A stretch of DNA of 64,000 bases from Taklimakanibacter albus (GTDB lineage Bacteria > Pseudomonadota > Alphaproteobacteria > Rhizobiales > Aestuariivirgaceae). Position 1 is the stretch's first letter. Every line of letters starts with the position of its first letter. Of this stretch, positions 17,320 through 26,477 are shown one piece after another. The stretch spans positions 1,944,624 to 2,008,623 of the forward strand of contig NZ_JAENHL010000008.1 in assembly GCF_016595235.1 (NCBI RefSeq), in the 5' to 3' direction. The notes under the pieces were generated by a model, which saw only the letters and a program-made list of their open reading frames with translations, did no database searches and had not been told where the DNA came from. The translations under genes and the position numbers were made by a program.

Positions 17320-18318
17320 GTGACGCTTGCTCCTTCCGAAACACTGATCACCCTTATCGGCGGCTCCGGCTTCCTCGGCCGGCATGTCGTCCGGGCCCTT
17401 GCCAAACGGGGTTATCGCATCCGGGTCGCCTGCCGCAGACCCGATCTCGCCGGCCATGTCCAGCCGCTTGGCGTGCCGGGCCAGATCATGCCGGTGCAGG
17501 CCAATGTGCGCTATCCGGACTCGCTCGCGGCGGTGTGCGAAGGCGCCCAGGCGGTCGTCAACCTGACCGGCGTGCTCTACAGCGCCGGGGCGCAAAGCTT
17601 TGATGCTATTCATGTTTTTGGCGCCGAGGCGTCCGCCAGGGCGGCCAAGGCGGCGAAGGCGAAGACCTTCATCCAGATCTCGGCGATCGGCGCCGACGCC
17701 AATTCGGCGAGCGACTACGCCAAGTCCAAGGCGGAAGGGGAAGCCCGCGCCCGCGCCAATTTCCCGGGCGCCATCGTGATCCGGCCGTCGATCGTCTTCG
17801 GCCCGGAGGACCAGTTCTTCAACCGATTCGCCGCCATGGCCCGGTTCTCGCCGGCTTTGCCGCTGATCGGCGGCGGCACCACGAAATTCCAGCCGGTCTT
17901 CGTCGGCGACATCGCCAAGGCGGTCGCCCAGCTGATCGACGCCAATATTGCTTCGGGAAAAACCTACGAATTCGGCGGTCCCGAGGTCGAAAGCTTCCGC
18001 CAGCTCCTTGACTTCACCCTCCAGACGATCGGCCGCAAGCGGCTCCTGGTGCCGGTGCCGTGGCCGGTGGCGCGTATCCAGGGCATGATCATGGGCCTCC
18101 TGCCCAAGCCACTCCTCACCAGCGACCAGGTGGAGCTGCTCAAGCACGACAATGTGGTGAGCCAAGACGCCATTCGCGACGGGCGCACCCTGCAGGGCCT
18201 CGGCATCACGCCGCGCGGCATCGAGGCCATCGTGCCGAGCTATCTCTACCGCTACCGCAAGGCGGGCGAATTCTCCGGCACCGGCGAGAAGCCGAAAGAG
18301 ATCGTCGATCTGAGCTGA
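17320..18318 (+). CDS. NDUFA9-like NAD(P)-binding atypical SDR (complex I-associated type)
   Basis: The protein has 332 residues from a GTG at 17320. A longer in-frame reading would begin nearer the tRNA and looks like leader sequence. It has a Rossmann dinucleotide motif LIGGSGFLGRHVVRALAKRG at about residues 12-31. NLTGVLY, a YAKSKAEGEARA segment carrying Tyr-x3-Lys, and RPSIVFGPEDQFFNRF are typical of the NDUFA9/Ycf39-type extended SDRs. Alphaproteobacterial members are described as complex I NDUFA9 subunit family proteins, thought to aid assembly or stability of respiratory complex I. No complex I genes are nearby. A strong terminator lies 27 bp downstream and is shared with convergent uppP. 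Confidence 0.85.
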   Translation: MTLAPSETLITLIGGSGFLGRHVVRALAKRGYRIRVACRRPDLAGHVQPLGVPGQIMPVQANVRYPDSLAAVCEGAQAVVNLTGVLYSAGAQSFDAIHVFGAEASARAAKAAKAKTFIQISAIGADANSASDYAKSKAEGEARARANFPGAIVIRPSIVFGPEDQFFNRFAAMARFSPALPLIGGGTTKFQPVFVGDIAKAVAQLIDANIASGKTYEFGGPEVESFRQLLDFTLQTIGRKRLLVPVPWPVARIQGMIMGLLPKPLLTSDQVELLKHDNVVSQDAIRDGRTLQGLGITPRGIEAIVPSYLYRYRKAGEFSGTGEKPKEIVDLS

Positions 18319-18344
18319 GAAAGCCCGCCCCTCTTCCAGAATGG

Positions 18345-18378
18345 AAAATGGCCGCTCTTTCGAGGCGGCCATTTTTGT
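18345..18378. terminator. bidirectional rho-independent terminator
   Basis: AAATGGCCGC (18346-18355) and GCGGCCATTT (18365-18374) form a perfect 10-bp stem. T residues follow on the plus strand and A residues precede it, so it can end both the NDUFA9-like gene and uppP. Confidence 0.9.
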
Positions 18379-18400
18379 TTCGGAAATTTGCCCGTTAAAG

Positions 18401-19225
18401 TTAATGCACCGTGCCGAAGCTGTAGCCGGAATAGACGAGCGCCAGGAGAATGACGCCGAGCGCCACGCGGTAGATGGCGAAAGGCAGGAAGCTCGTGACC
18501 TTCACCAGCTTCATCAGGATCGCGATGGTGGCGAGCGCCACGATGAAGGTGAAGAAGGCGGTGAGAAACTGATCGCCCGAGATCGCGTGGCCTTCGCTGA
18601 TGGCGGTGCCGAGCTTGAGCACACCGGCGCCGGCGATCGCGGGGATGCCGAGCAGGAAGGAGAAGCGCGCCGCTTCGGGACGCTCGAAACCCAGCGCGCG
18701 GCCGGCGGTCATGGTGATGCCGGAGCGGCTGGTGCCCGGAATGATGGCGATCGCCTGAGCCGTGCCGATGATCATCGCCTGGCCGAGCGTCATGTTCTCC
18801 ATGCGCTTCACCCACAGGCCGTAGCGGTCGCACAGATAGAGCAGGATGCCGAAGATGATGGCGTTCCAGGCGACGAGCTGCGGCATGCTGCGCGCCGCGT
18901 CCATGAAGCCGATCTTGTCGAGGATGGGACCTACGATCACCGCCGGGATGGTGGCGGCGATGATGAACAAAGCGAGCTTGCCCCACACCGTCATGCGGCC
19001 GCGCAGAAGATCGAAGGCGCCGCCGATGAGCTTGAGGATGTCGCGCCAGAAATAAGCGACGACCGCCAGGAACGATCCCATATGGACCATGACGTCGGTC
19101 ATCAGCCCCTGGTCGGGCCAGCCGGTGATCAACGGCACGAGCAAAAGATGCCCGGACGAGGAGATCGGCAGAAACTCGGTGATGCCCTGGATCAGGGCAA
19201 GAATCAGGATTTGTTCAATGGGCAT
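18401..19225 (-). CDS. uppP: undecaprenyl-diphosphatase
   Basis: This 274-residue polytopic membrane protein dephosphorylates undecaprenyl pyrophosphate to recycle the lipid carrier for peptidoglycan and O-antigen synthesis. Overproduction of the family gives bacitracin resistance. Both catalytic signatures are present: QGITEFLPISSSGHLLL (Glu17, Ser22, His26) and IPGTSRSGITMTAGRALG. I chose the ATG at 19225, preceded by an AAGGA ribosome binding site. A 34-codon in-frame extension upstream is Pro/Arg-rich and not homologous-looking. It is convergent with the NDUFA9-like gene and shares its terminator. Confidence 0.95.
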   Translation of the reverse strand: MPIEQILILALIQGITEFLPISSSGHLLLVPLITGWPDQGLMTDVMVHMGSFLAVVAYFWRDILKLIGGAFDLLRGRMTVWGKLALFIIAATIPAVIVGPILDKIGFMDAARSMPQLVAWNAIIFGILLYLCDRYGLWVKRMENMTLGQAMIIGTAQAIAIIPGTSRSGITMTAGRALGFERPEAARFSFLLGIPAIAGAGVLKLGTAISEGHAISGDQFLTAFFTFIVALATIAILMKLVKVTSFLPFAIYRVALGVILLALVYSGYSFGTVH

Positions 19226-19387
19226 ATCGAGACCAGTCCTTGGGGGAATCGCTTGCCGCCCGCCCCCCGGGGTTCTATATGCGACATGACGGCCCGGCAA
19301 TGGCGGCGCGGTATTTCGCCGCTGCATGACGACGATTTAAGATGGAATTCCGCCAGGATCACAAGCTGATCTATCCCTTTGATCTGT

Positions 19388-19432
19388 GCATCGGATTATC
19401 CGAAAACCGCTTCGCATTTTTCGGTCCGATGC
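19388..19432. repeat. rhizobial-type palindromic repeat (GCATCGGA...TCCGATGC)
   Basis: GCATCGGATTATCCGAAAA (19388-19406) is mirrored by TTTTTCGG-TCCGATGC (19417-19432), giving an interrupted hairpin. It is nearly the same element as 63790-63835 (GCATCGGCTTATCCGAAAACC in both, with one change). It ends 34 bp before the fzlA-like start codon. Confidence 0.75.
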
Positions 19433-19466
19433 CCTGGCGCGAGTTTCGTAAGCTACAAGGACGCTG

Positions 19467-20150
19467 ATGCCCCGTCTCTATCATTTCACGCTTGATCCCT
19501 ATTCCCGCCGCATGCGGCTCGCCCTCAACGAATATGGCACTCCCGCCGAAGCGGTCGACGAGCAGCCCTGGGCGCCGTCGCAGGATCTGTCCCGGCTCAA
19601 TCCGGCGGGCGCCTTGCCGGTGCTGGTGGAAGATGACGGCTCGGCGGTGAGCGGCGTCGAGGCCTTGGGCGAATATCTCGAAGAGACCCGCAATGGCGGC
19701 GCCTCGCTCATTCCCGGCAATGCCAGAGCGCGTGCCGAAGTGCGCCGCCTCACCGGCTGGTTCGACACCAAATTCTATGCCGAGGTCGCCGAGCCGGTGC
19801 TCACCGAGAAAGTGGTGCGCCGGTTCATGCAGCGCGAACAGGGCGGCGGCTCGCCCGAGATGACGCGGGTGCGCAAAGGGCTCGACCTCCTCAAGGCGCA
19901 TCTCGATTATATCGGCAAGCTCGCCGACGGCCGCAACTGGCTGGCGGGCGACCATCTCTCGCTCGCCGATCTCGCCGGCGCGGCGCATCTCTCGGCGATC
20001 GACTATATCGGCGATGTTCCGTGGGCTGACTTTCCATCCGCCAAGGCGTGGTTCCAGCGCCTCAAATCGCGCCCCTCCTACCGCCCGCTGCTCACCGACA
20101 GCGTGCGCGGCATGCCGGCGTCCAAGTCCTATACGGATCTCGATTTCTGA
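19467..20150 (+). CDS. fzlA: FzlA-like glutathione S-transferase family protein
   Basis: This 227-residue protein has a GST fold. A thioredoxin-like N-domain covers about residues 1-80 (LYHFTLDPYSRRMRLALNEY, NPAGALPVLVEDDG). An all-helical C-domain covers about 90-210 (GRNWLAGDHLSLADLAGAAHL). It ends in a short tail, SKSYTDLDF. The acidic-aromatic tail and position next to uppP and queG match my recollection of FzlA, the FtsZ-binding GST homologue that sets constriction rate in Caulobacter and other alphaproteobacteria. The alternative is an ordinary GST. Ribosome-binding sequence ACAAGGA lies 7 nt upstream. queG follows 32 nt later and may be co-transcribed. Confidence 0.72.
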   Translation: MPRLYHFTLDPYSRRMRLALNEYGTPAEAVDEQPWAPSQDLSRLNPAGALPVLVEDDGSAVSGVEALGEYLEETRNGGASLIPGNARARAEVRRLTGWFDTKFYAEVAEPVLTEKVVRRFMQREQGGGSPEMTRVRKGLDLLKAHLDYIGKLADGRNWLAGDHLSLADLAGAAHLSAIDYIGDVPWADFPSAKAWFQRLKSRPSYRPLLTDSVRGMPASKSYTDLDF

Positions 20151-20182
20151 TTCTTGTCCCGAAGTGATGTAGATTGGGCGGC

Positions 20183-21295
20183 ATGATACCGCTCGAGGAC
20201 AGATTGCGCCTTAAGGCCCGCGAGGAAGGCTTCGCGGATCTGCGCATCGCCGATCCCGGCGCCGCGGCGCAGGCGGGCGGCAGGCTCCAGGAATTCCTGT
20301 CCTTCGGCCGTGAAGGCGACATGGCATGGCTCAAGGAAACGGCGGCGCGGCGCGCCGATCCCCGCGTCCTGTGGCCAGGCGCCCGTTCGGCTATCCTCCT
20401 CGCCATGAGCTATGCGCCGGAGATCGATCCGCTCGAGAGGCTCGCGCGCAAGGACACCGGCGTCATCTCGGTCTATGCGCTGGGACGCGACTATCACGAC
20501 GTCATCAAGGGCAAGCTCAAGCAGCTGGCGCAATGGCTAGCGCGCGAGACGCAGGAAGAGGTGAAGGTCTTCGTCGATACGGCACCGCTCATGGAGAAGC
20601 CGCTGGCGGAAGCGGCGGGCCTCGGCTGGCAGGGCAAACACACCAATCTCGTGTCGCGCAGCCTCGGCTCGTGGTTCTTTCTCGGCGCCATCCTGAGCGC
20701 CGCCGAGCTCGCCCGCGATCCTCGCGAAAGCGACCATTGCGGCACCTGCCGCGCCTGTCTCGACATCTGCCCGACAAAGGCCTTCCCGGCGCCCTATCAG
20801 CTCGATGCGCGCCGCTGCATCTCCTATCTCACCATCGAATATAAGGGCCATATCGCGGACGAATTCCGGGAAGCGATCGGCAACCGCATCTATGGCTGCG
20901 ACGACTGCCTGGCGGCCTGCCCGTGGAACAAATTCGCCGGCGCCGCCCATGAAGCGAAGCTCAAGGCGCGGGACGATCTCATTGCCCCCAAGCTCGCCGA
21001 TCTCGCCCGCCTCGACGACCAGGCCTTCCGCCAGCTGTTCACCGCCTCGCCGGTCAAGCGCAGCGGCCGCGACCGCTTCATCCGCAATGTCCTGATCGCC
21101 ATCGGCAATTCAGGTGACGCGGGCCTCGCGCCGGAAGCCGAAAGGCTGCTCGGCGATGAATCCGCTCTGGTGCGCGCCATGGCGGTGTGGGCTTTGTCAC
21201 GACTTCTCGATGCGGAAGACTTCGCCACGTTGCGTGACAAACATGCGCAGCAGGAAACGGATGACGCGGTCGCGGCCGAATGGCAGAAGGCCTGA
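20183..21295 (+). CDS. queG: epoxyqueuosine reductase
   Basis: QueG performs the last step of queuosine synthesis, reducing epoxyqueuosine to queuosine in tRNAs with GUN anticodons, using cobalamin and two [4Fe-4S] clusters. The protein has 370 residues from the ATG at 20183. Cluster motifs are visible as CGTCRACLDICPTKAF and YGCDDCLAACPWNKF. The family segment RCISYLTIEYKG and the N-terminal VYALGRDYHDVIKGKL substrate region are present. A HEAT-like C-terminal region (about 290-370) completes the long QueG form. The next gene starts 1 nt after its stop. Confidence 0.95.
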   Translation: MIPLEDRLRLKAREEGFADLRIADPGAAAQAGGRLQEFLSFGREGDMAWLKETAARRADPRVLWPGARSAILLAMSYAPEIDPLERLARKDTGVISVYALGRDYHDVIKGKLKQLAQWLARETQEEVKVFVDTAPLMEKPLAEAAGLGWQGKHTNLVSRSLGSWFFLGAILSAAELARDPRESDHCGTCRACLDICPTKAFPAPYQLDARRCISYLTIEYKGHIADEFREAIGNRIYGCDDCLAACPWNKFAGAAHEAKLKARDDLIAPKLADLARLDDQAFRQLFTASPVKRSGRDRFIRNVLIAIGNSGDAGLAPEAERLLGDESALVRAMAVWALSRLLDAEDFATLRDKHAQQETDDAVAAEWQKA

Positions 21296-21296
21296 C

Positions 21297-22127
21297 ATGC
21301 CCCATCTCTTCTGCTTCGGTTTAGGATTCACCGGCCAGGCCCTGGCGCGCCGCCTCAGCGCGCAAGGCTGGACGGTCACCGGCACCAGCCGCGCCGGCGG
21401 CGACGGCACGCTCGCTTTCGACGGCAGCGCGCCGCTGCCCATGAGCGCGCTTGACGGCGTCACCCATCTCCTGATCTCGGTTCCGCCCGGCACCCAGGGC
21501 GATCCGGTGCTGAACCGCCATGCCGAAGATCTCCAGAAACGGGCGGCGCAGTTCCACTGGGCCGGCTATCTCTCGACCACCGGTGTCTATGGCGACCGCC
21601 ATGGCGACTGGGTCGACGAGACATCGCCGCTCGAACCCTCCACCGAGCGCGGCCATCGTCGGCTCGCCGCCGAAACACACTGGCAGAGTCTCGGCATGCC
21701 GCTCCATATCTTCCGGCTCGCCGGCATCTATGGGCCGGGCCGCAACCAGCTGGTGTCGATCCTCGATGGCACCGCGAAGCGCATCGTGAAGCCGGGCCAG
21801 ATCTTCAGCCGTATCCATGTCGAGGATATCGCCGGCGTGCTCTGGGCCTCGATCGCAAGGCCGCATCCTGGGCAGGCTTATAATGTCTGCGACGACGAGC
21901 CCTGTCCGCCGCAGGACGTCGTCGCCTATGCCGCGGCACTTCTGAAACGCGAAGCACCGCCCGAGATCGCCTTCGCCGATGCCGACCTGTCGCCGATGGC
22001 CAAGAGCTTCTATGCCGAATCGAAACGCGTTTCCAACCAACGCATGAAAGAGGAGCTCGGCTACAAGCTCCTTTATCCGACCTATCGCGAGGGACTGGCG
22101 GCGCTGCTTTCGACTTTGCCCTCGTGA
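21297..22127 (+). CDS. SDR family NAD(P)-dependent epimerase/reductase (YeeZ-like)
   Basis: This 276-residue protein has an N-terminal Rossmann motif, FCFGLGFTGQALARRLSAQG. The extended-SDR-like features are LISVPPGTQGDPVL, YLSTTGVYGDRHGDWVDETS and FRLAGIYGPGRN. The C-terminal ESKRVSNQRMKEELGY resembles nucleotide-sugar epimerases. The canonical catalytic Tyr-x3-Lys is not clear, as in YeeZ-type atypical SDRs, whose substrates are not established. The ATG at 21297 directly follows the queG stop, so the two are likely co-translated. Its last 46 bp overlap the convergent hydrolase gene. Confidence 0.82.
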   Translation: MPHLFCFGLGFTGQALARRLSAQGWTVTGTSRAGGDGTLAFDGSAPLPMSALDGVTHLLISVPPGTQGDPVLNRHAEDLQKRAAQFHWAGYLSTTGVYGDRHGDWVDETSPLEPSTERGHRRLAAETHWQSLGMPLHIFRLAGIYGPGRNQLVSILDGTAKRIVKPGQIFSRIHVEDIAGVLWASIARPHPGQAYNVCDDEPCPPQDVVAYAAALLKREAPPEIAFADADLSPMAKSFYAESKRVSNQRMKEELGYKLLYPTYREGLAALLSTLPS

Positions 22128-22888
22128 AGAAGGGCGAGCTCCTCCGCCGCGCGGTGAATGGTGATGATGTCCTGCTCGCGCGACAGGCGATGATCGCCGT
22201 CCTTGATCAAGGTGAAATGCGCATCAGCCGCGCGGATCGCCTGAAAGGTCTTCAGGCCATGCTGCCAGGGCACATCGGGATCCTGATCGCCATGCAGGAT
22301 GCGTAACGGACAGACGAGATCGAGGCCCCTCTCCAGGAGACGATGATGGCGGCCATCCTCCAGCAGCTTGGCGGTGATCGGATAGGGATCGCCATAGCGG
22401 CTGGGCCTCCGCCACACGCCGTCACGCGCCAGCGCTTCCTGCGCGTCGGGGCGTTTGGCGATCTCGGCCTCCATATTGAAGGTCATGTCGGCGGCGGGCG
22501 CCACCAGGACGAGCCCGGCGATGTTGCCTGAACCTTCGCGGGCAAGGAGCAGCGCCAGGAAGCCACCCATGCTGGAGCCGATCAGGATCATCGGCCGGCC
22601 ACCCGCGAGGCGCAGGACGTGGCGGGCCTCGGCGAGCCAGAGGGACAAGGTGCCGTCCTCGAAGCGCCCTTCTGAGGCGCCATGGCCGGAATAGTCGAAA
22701 CGGATGAACAGCCGGTCGTCACGCCCCGAAAGTTCCCGGAGCCGTTCGGCCTTGCTGCCTATCATGTCGGATTTGAATCCACCAAGCCACAGGAATCCCG
22801 GCCTTTTTTCGTCCCCTCGCGGCGCCTCCCGGAGGTCGAAGGCGATGCGAAGCCCCGGCCGGGCTTCCATCATTTCGAATTGCGGCAT
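22082..22888 (-). CDS. alpha/beta hydrolase (ABHD10-like)
   Basis: This 268-residue cytosolic alpha/beta hydrolase shows the nucleophile elbow GSSMGG (Ser in [14 protein letters not shown], about residue 107). The acid lies in [12 protein letters not shown] and the catalytic His in [11 protein letters not shown] lid-like region lies at about residues 130-175. The [17 protein letters not shown] motif resembles ABHD10/palmitoyl-thioesterase-type enzymes common in alphaproteobacteria. The substrate is unknown. It diverges from infC and overlaps the SDR gene tail to tail by 46 bp, which could create antisense interference. Confidence 0.85.
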   Translation of the reverse strand: MPQFEMMEARPGLRIAFDLREAPRGDEKRPGFLWLGGFKSDMIGSKAERLRELSGRDDRLFIRFDYSGHGASEGRFEDGTLSLWLAEARHVLRLAGGRPMILIGSSMGGFLALLLAREGSGNIAGLVLVAPAADMTFNMEAEIAKRPDAQEALARDGVWRRPSRYGDPYPITAKLLEDGRHHRLLERGLDLVCPLRILHGDQDPDVPWQHGLKTFQAIRAADAHFTLIKDGDHRLSREQDIITIHRAAEELALLHEGKVESSAASPSR

Positions 22889-22901
22889 CAGCCTTCTCTC
22901 C

Positions 22902-22933
22902 TTGACTTGCGACCCATCTTCACGGTCTATACA
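22902..22933 (+). promoter_or_regulatory. possible sigma-70 promoter for infC
   Basis: TTGACT at 22902-22907 is followed after 18 nt by TCTATA (22926-22931), or after 20 nt by TATACA (22928-22933). This lies about 65 bp before the infC start. The -35 box is good, and the choice of -10 is ambiguous. Confidence 0.4.
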
Positions 22934-22996
22934 GGCTTCGCAACGCGCCCCGGGGTCTTAGCCATATCCCAGCGCCATTCAGGAGACGACGACCAC

Positions 22997-23560
22997 TTGA
23001 GCATACCACCCCGCAGGCCAGTCAACAGCCGCTCGGCGCAGCCCCAGCCGAACAAAGAAGAGGGCCACAAGATCAACAACCGTATCGATGCGCGTGAAGT
23101 CCGCCTGATCGACGCCCAGGGCGAGAATCACGGCGTCGTTCCGACCCGCCAGGCGATGATGATGGCCGAAGAGGCCGGTCTCGATCTGGTCGAGGTGTCG
23201 CCCGATGCGAAGCCGCCGGTCGCCAAGATCCTCGATTACGGCAAGTTCAAATACCAGGAACAGAAAAAGGCCAACGAGGCCCGCAAGAAGCAGAAGGTCA
23301 TCGAGATCAAGGAGATCAAGATGCGCCCGATGATCGATGACCACGATTACGACGTGAAGATGAAAGCGGTGAAACGCTTCTTCGAGGAAGGCGACAAGGT
23401 CAAGGTCACGCTGCGCTTCCGCGGCCGCGAGATGGCGCATCAGGAACTCGGCCGGCAATTGCTCGACCGGGTAAAGGGCGACACCGTCGAGATCGCCAAG
23501 GTCGAATCGGAACCGCGCTTCGAAGGCCGCCAGATCGTCATGGTGCTGGCGCCCAAGTAA
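22997..23560 (+). CDS. infC: translation initiation factor IF-3
   Basis: IF-3 binds the 30S subunit, checks start-codon pairing and prevents premature subunit joining. From a TTG at 22997 the protein has 187 residues. An AGGAG at 22981-22985 is the nearest ribosome binding site. Rare start codons are a hallmark of infC because IF-3 autoregulates by discriminating against them. Upstream in-frame sequence extends into the divergent hydrolase gene and is not part of IF-3. The N-domain has [19 protein letters not shown], the linker [20 protein letters not shown], and the C-domain [20 protein letters not shown] and [10 protein letters not shown]. It is not linked to rpmI-rplT, which lie 6.6 kb away. 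Confidence 0.95.
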   Translation: MSIPPRRPVNSRSAQPQPNKEEGHKINNRIDAREVRLIDAQGENHGVVPTRQAMMMAEEAGLDLVEVSPDAKPPVAKILDYGKFKYQEQKKANEARKKQKVIEIKEIKMRPMIDDHDYDVKMKAVKRFFEEGDKVKVTLRFRGREMAHQELGRQLLDRVKGDTVEIAKVESEPRFEGRQIVMVLAPK

Positions 23561-23586
23561 GGGCTCTGCTAATTAGGGATGACATG

Positions 23587-23624
23587 GACCGCTCCATCGT
23601 CGCGATGGGGCGGTCTTTCTTTTG
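23587..23624 (+). terminator. rho-independent terminator after infC
   Basis: GACCGC-T-CCATCG pairs with CGATGG-G-GCGGTC around a 3-nt loop. It is followed by TTTCTTTT, making it one of the strongest terminators in the window. It isolates infC from the downstream transporter gene. Confidence 0.92.
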
Positions 23625-23639
23625 GAGCGCCTTCCCCGC

Positions 23640-24596
23640 ATGACCGACGACAAGGAAGCCCGCCGCCGCCAGCTCACGGGCGTCGCCTTCATGTGCGCCG
23701 GGGTGCTCGCCTTCACCTTCCAGGATCTCATCATCAAGGGCATATCGGGAACCTATCCCGCCCATGAGATCGTCTTCGTCCGCACCTTGCTGGCGCTGCC
23801 CATCACCCTCCTCATCGTCATGCTGGACGGCGGACCGAAACAGCTGAGGACAAACCGGCTCGGCGCCCACAGCGTGCGCGGCGTCATGCTGTTCCTCGCC
23901 TACACCACCTATTATCTGGGCATCGCGGCGCTGCCGCTCGCCATGGCGGTGGCGATCTCCTTCGCGGCCCCCCTCTTCATCACCGCCTTCGCCGGACCGC
24001 TTTTGGGCGAGAAGGTCGGCAAGATCCGCTGGCTCGCGGTGCTCCTAGGGTTTCTCGGCGTCGTCATCGTCATGAAGGACCGGCTCGGCCAGCTCGAATG
24101 GGCGGTACTGTTGCCGGTGCTCTCGGCTCTCTTCTACGCATTGGCGCAGATACATGGCCGGCATATCGGCGCCACCGAAACGGGGGCGACCATGTCCTTC
24201 TATGTGAATATCGCCTTCCTCATCCTGTCGGGCCTCGCCGGTATCGTCATCGGCAATGGCGCCTTCGCCGAATGGAGCCATCCGAGCCTCGCCTTCCTGC
24301 TGCGCGCCTGGACGTGGCCGACACCGCATGATTTCCTGCTGATGCTCGGCTGCGGCGCCGCGGCGTCGATCGGCATCTATTGCCTGGGCCAGGGCTACCG
24401 GATGGCAGAGGCCAATCTCGCCGCCATCTTCGAATATACGGCGCTGCCCTGGGCGATCCTGTGGGGCTATCTGTTCTTCGCCCAGCTGCCCGGCTATTCG
24501 ACGCTGGCCGGCGTCGGCCTCGTCGTCGTTGCCGGCGTCATCATCGCCTTCCGCGAAAGGCCACGGCGTACGCCGTTGCGCGGCAACGAGACGTGA
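23640..24596 (+). CDS. DMT superfamily EamA-type transporter
   Basis: This 318-residue polytopic membrane protein has about ten predicted helices in two EamA repeats (about residues 10-145 and 160-300). The first repeat begins TGVAFMCAGVLAFTFQDLII and the second lies around VLLPVLSALFYALAQIHGRH. Family members export metabolites such as amino acids or import metabolites such as SAM. Nothing in the sequence identifies the substrate. The Arg-rich C-terminus (RERPRRTPLRGNE) is cytoplasmic. It starts 16 bp after the infC terminator and stands as a single gene before a promoter region for marC. Confidence 0.86.
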   Translation: MTDDKEARRRQLTGVAFMCAGVLAFTFQDLIIKGISGTYPAHEIVFVRTLLALPITLLIVMLDGGPKQLRTNRLGAHSVRGVMLFLAYTTYYLGIAALPLAMAVAISFAAPLFITAFAGPLLGEKVGKIRWLAVLLGFLGVVIVMKDRLGQLEWAVLLPVLSALFYALAQIHGRHIGATETGATMSFYVNIAFLILSGLAGIVIGNGAFAEWSHPSLAFLLRAWTWPTPHDFLLMLGCGAAASIGIYCLGQGYRMAEANLAAIFEYTALPWAILWGYLFFAQLPGYSTLAGVGLVVVAGVIIAFRERPRRTPLRGNET

Positions 24597-24711
24597 CGGT
24601 CCTCGCCATCCTGGAATAAGGCACCCGGTAGCTCGCCTGTAGGGCTATGGTCCAACTATTCCGCTTTCCTTACGTCAAATACCTTGACGCGCATATAAAA
24701 GGGAGGCGGGA

Positions 24712-25338
24712 ATGCCCTTCGGGATAGCCGACATCTTTGTCATTCTCCTGATCACCATCGGTCCGCTGAAGGCGGCCATCGTCTATGCGACGCTCACCGC
24801 CAAGGCCGACGCGGCATTCCGTCGGCATGTCGCCATCAAGACCGTCATCACGGCCACGATCGTGATCGTCCTCTTCGTTCTGGCCGGCGAGTTCATCCTG
24901 AAAGTCTTCCATATCTCGCTGCCGGCGCTCAAGATCGCCGGCGGGTTGATCCTCCTGCTCTTCGCCCTGCACATGGTCCTGGGCGAGGAGAAAAAGGGCC
25001 AGGTGGACAATGTCCCTCCCTCCGCCGATATCGCCGTTTATCCTCTCGCCATGCCGCTCATGGCGACACCGCAAGGCATCGTCGCCATCGTGACGGTCGC
25101 AGCGGGCGCCCAAACCATGGGCGATATCGCCATCCTGCTGGTGCTGGCCCTGATCGTCCTGGCGATCAACCTCATCGTCCTGCTGCTCGCCGACAAGATC
25201 ATCAAATTCGTCGGTCCGGGAGCCCTCATGATCGTCGGCAAGGTCGTCGGGATCCTGCTCGCGGGCCTCGCGGTTCAGCTGATGATATCGGCCGGCACCG
25301 ATCTCGGACTGATCGCCAAGCCGTTGCCGCACAGCTAG
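24712..25338 (+). CDS. MarC/UPF0056 family membrane protein
   Basis: This 208-residue protein has six hydrophobic segments and the MarC family plan. These include ILLITIGPLKAAIVYATLTA at the start, GGLILLLFALHMVLG and the conserved second-half motif PLAMPLMATPQGIVAIVTV. The family function is unresolved; despite its name it is not a proven antibiotic exporter. An AAGGGAGG ribosome binding site lies about 5 nt before the ATG, and an A/T-rich stretch upstream may hold its promoter. A HlyD-type gene follows after 10 nt and a DUF2955 gene after that, so the three probably form an operon. Confidence 0.88.
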   Translation: MPFGIADIFVILLITIGPLKAAIVYATLTAKADAAFRRHVAIKTVITATIVIVLFVLAGEFILKVFHISLPALKIAGGLILLLFALHMVLGEEKKGQVDNVPPSADIAVYPLAMPLMATPQGIVAIVTVAAGAQTMGDIAILLVLALIVLAINLIVLLLADKIIKFVGPGALMIVGKVVGILLAGLAVQLMISAGTDLGLIAKPLPHS

Positions 25339-25348
25339 AGGCGCCGCG

Positions 25349-26476
25349 ATGGCCCGCAAGCCCAGGCTCGAAAGCACGGACAACGAGGAGTCCACCGCCG
25401 CCAGCCCACCGGCGCCCAAGAACCCGATCCGGCGCCTGACCGGCATCGTGTTGCTTCTCTGCGCCGTTTTTTTCACCTACAGCCTCTTCGCCGACCGTCT
25501 CACGCCCTATACGGCGCAGGCGACCGTCCAGGCCTATGTCGTGCGTCTCGCCGCCGACGTGTCGGGCCGCATCAGCGCCGTCAATGTCATCGACAACCAG
25601 ATCGCCAAGACCGGCGAGATCCTCTTCGAGATCGACCGCGAGCGCTACGAGATCGCCGTGGAGACGGCGGAAGCGCAATTGGCCGCCGCCGGCCAATCGG
25701 TGGGAGCCTCGACGGCGGCACTCGCTTCCGCCGAAGCCCGCCTTGCCGAGGCCGAGGCAAAGCTGATCAATATCCGCGAGCAGACGGCGCGTATCTTCGA
25801 ACTGGTCAAGAAGGGCATTTACGCCAAAGCGAAAAGCGACCAGGCCACCGCTACCCTCGACGCGGCAATCGCCGATGCCGATCGCGCCAAGGCCGATGTG
25901 GAGCAGGCCCGGCAGAATCTGGGTCCGCAGGGCGCCGACAATCCGCAGATTCGCCAGGCACAGGCCAGCCTGCGCAAGGCCAGACGCGATCTCACCGACA
26001 CGATCGTGCGGGCGCCATCGGATGGCGTCGTCACCAATCTGCAGCTCGCGACCGGTCAATATGTCTCGACCGGCCAGGCGGTCCTCACCTTCATCGATGC
26101 CGAGGTGATCTGGATCGATGCGCAGTTCCGCGAGAACAGCATCGAGAATATCGCGACCGGCGATAGCGCCGACATCGTCCTCGATATACGCCCGGGACGC
26201 GTCTATGCCGGCAAGATCGAGAGCATCGGCTGGGGCGTCGACAGCCGCGACATCGACCCCGCCACCGGCCTACCCGTGGTCAGGAACTCCACCGGATGGA
26301 TACGTGACGCCCAACGTTTCCCGGTGCGCGTGCAGTTCGAGCCGGACGGCCAGCCCAAGGGAATCCGGCTCGGCTCGCAGGCCAATATCGTCGTCTATAC
26401 CGGCGGATCAGCGCTGACCGACGCCATCGGAAGACTGTGGATCACGCTGGTGTCCTACTTCAGCTATCTCGGCTGA
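25349..26476 (+). CDS. HlyD family membrane fusion protein
   Basis: This 375-residue protein has a short cytoplasmic N-terminus, one transmembrane helix at about residues 28-48 (TGIVLLLCAVFFTYSLF), and a periplasmic part. A biotinyl/lipoyl half lies at about 60-100 (VVRLAADVSGRISAVNVIDN). An alpha-helical hairpin follows at about 105-215, rich in Ala/Glu heptads. The second half is at about 215-260 (APSDGVVTNLQLATGQYVST), then a beta-barrel. Members link an inner-membrane pump to an outer-membrane channel. Its partner is probably the DUF2955 protein encoded 1 nt downstream, as in EmrA/AaeA-like two-component exporters. The substrate is unknown. Confidence 0.9.
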   Translation: MARKPRLESTDNEESTAASPPAPKNPIRRLTGIVLLLCAVFFTYSLFADRLTPYTAQATVQAYVVRLAADVSGRISAVNVIDNQIAKTGEILFEIDRERYEIAVETAEAQLAAAGQSVGASTAALASAEARLAEAEAKLINIREQTARIFELVKKGIYAKAKSDQATATLDAAIADADRAKADVEQARQNLGPQGADNPQIRQAQASLRKARRDLTDTIVRAPSDGVVTNLQLATGQYVSTGQAVLTFIDAEVIWIDAQFRENSIENIATGDSADIVLDIRPGRVYAGKIESIGWGVDSRDIDPATGLPVVRNSTGWIRDAQRFPVRVQFEPDGQPKGIRLGSQANIVVYTGGSALTDAIGRLWITLVSYFSYLG

Positions 26477-26477
26477 C

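Noticed and set aside
22682-22996. In-frame N-terminal extension of infC
   Set aside because: It overlaps the divergent hydrolase gene and does not resemble IF-3. The conserved domain starts shortly after the TTG at 22997.
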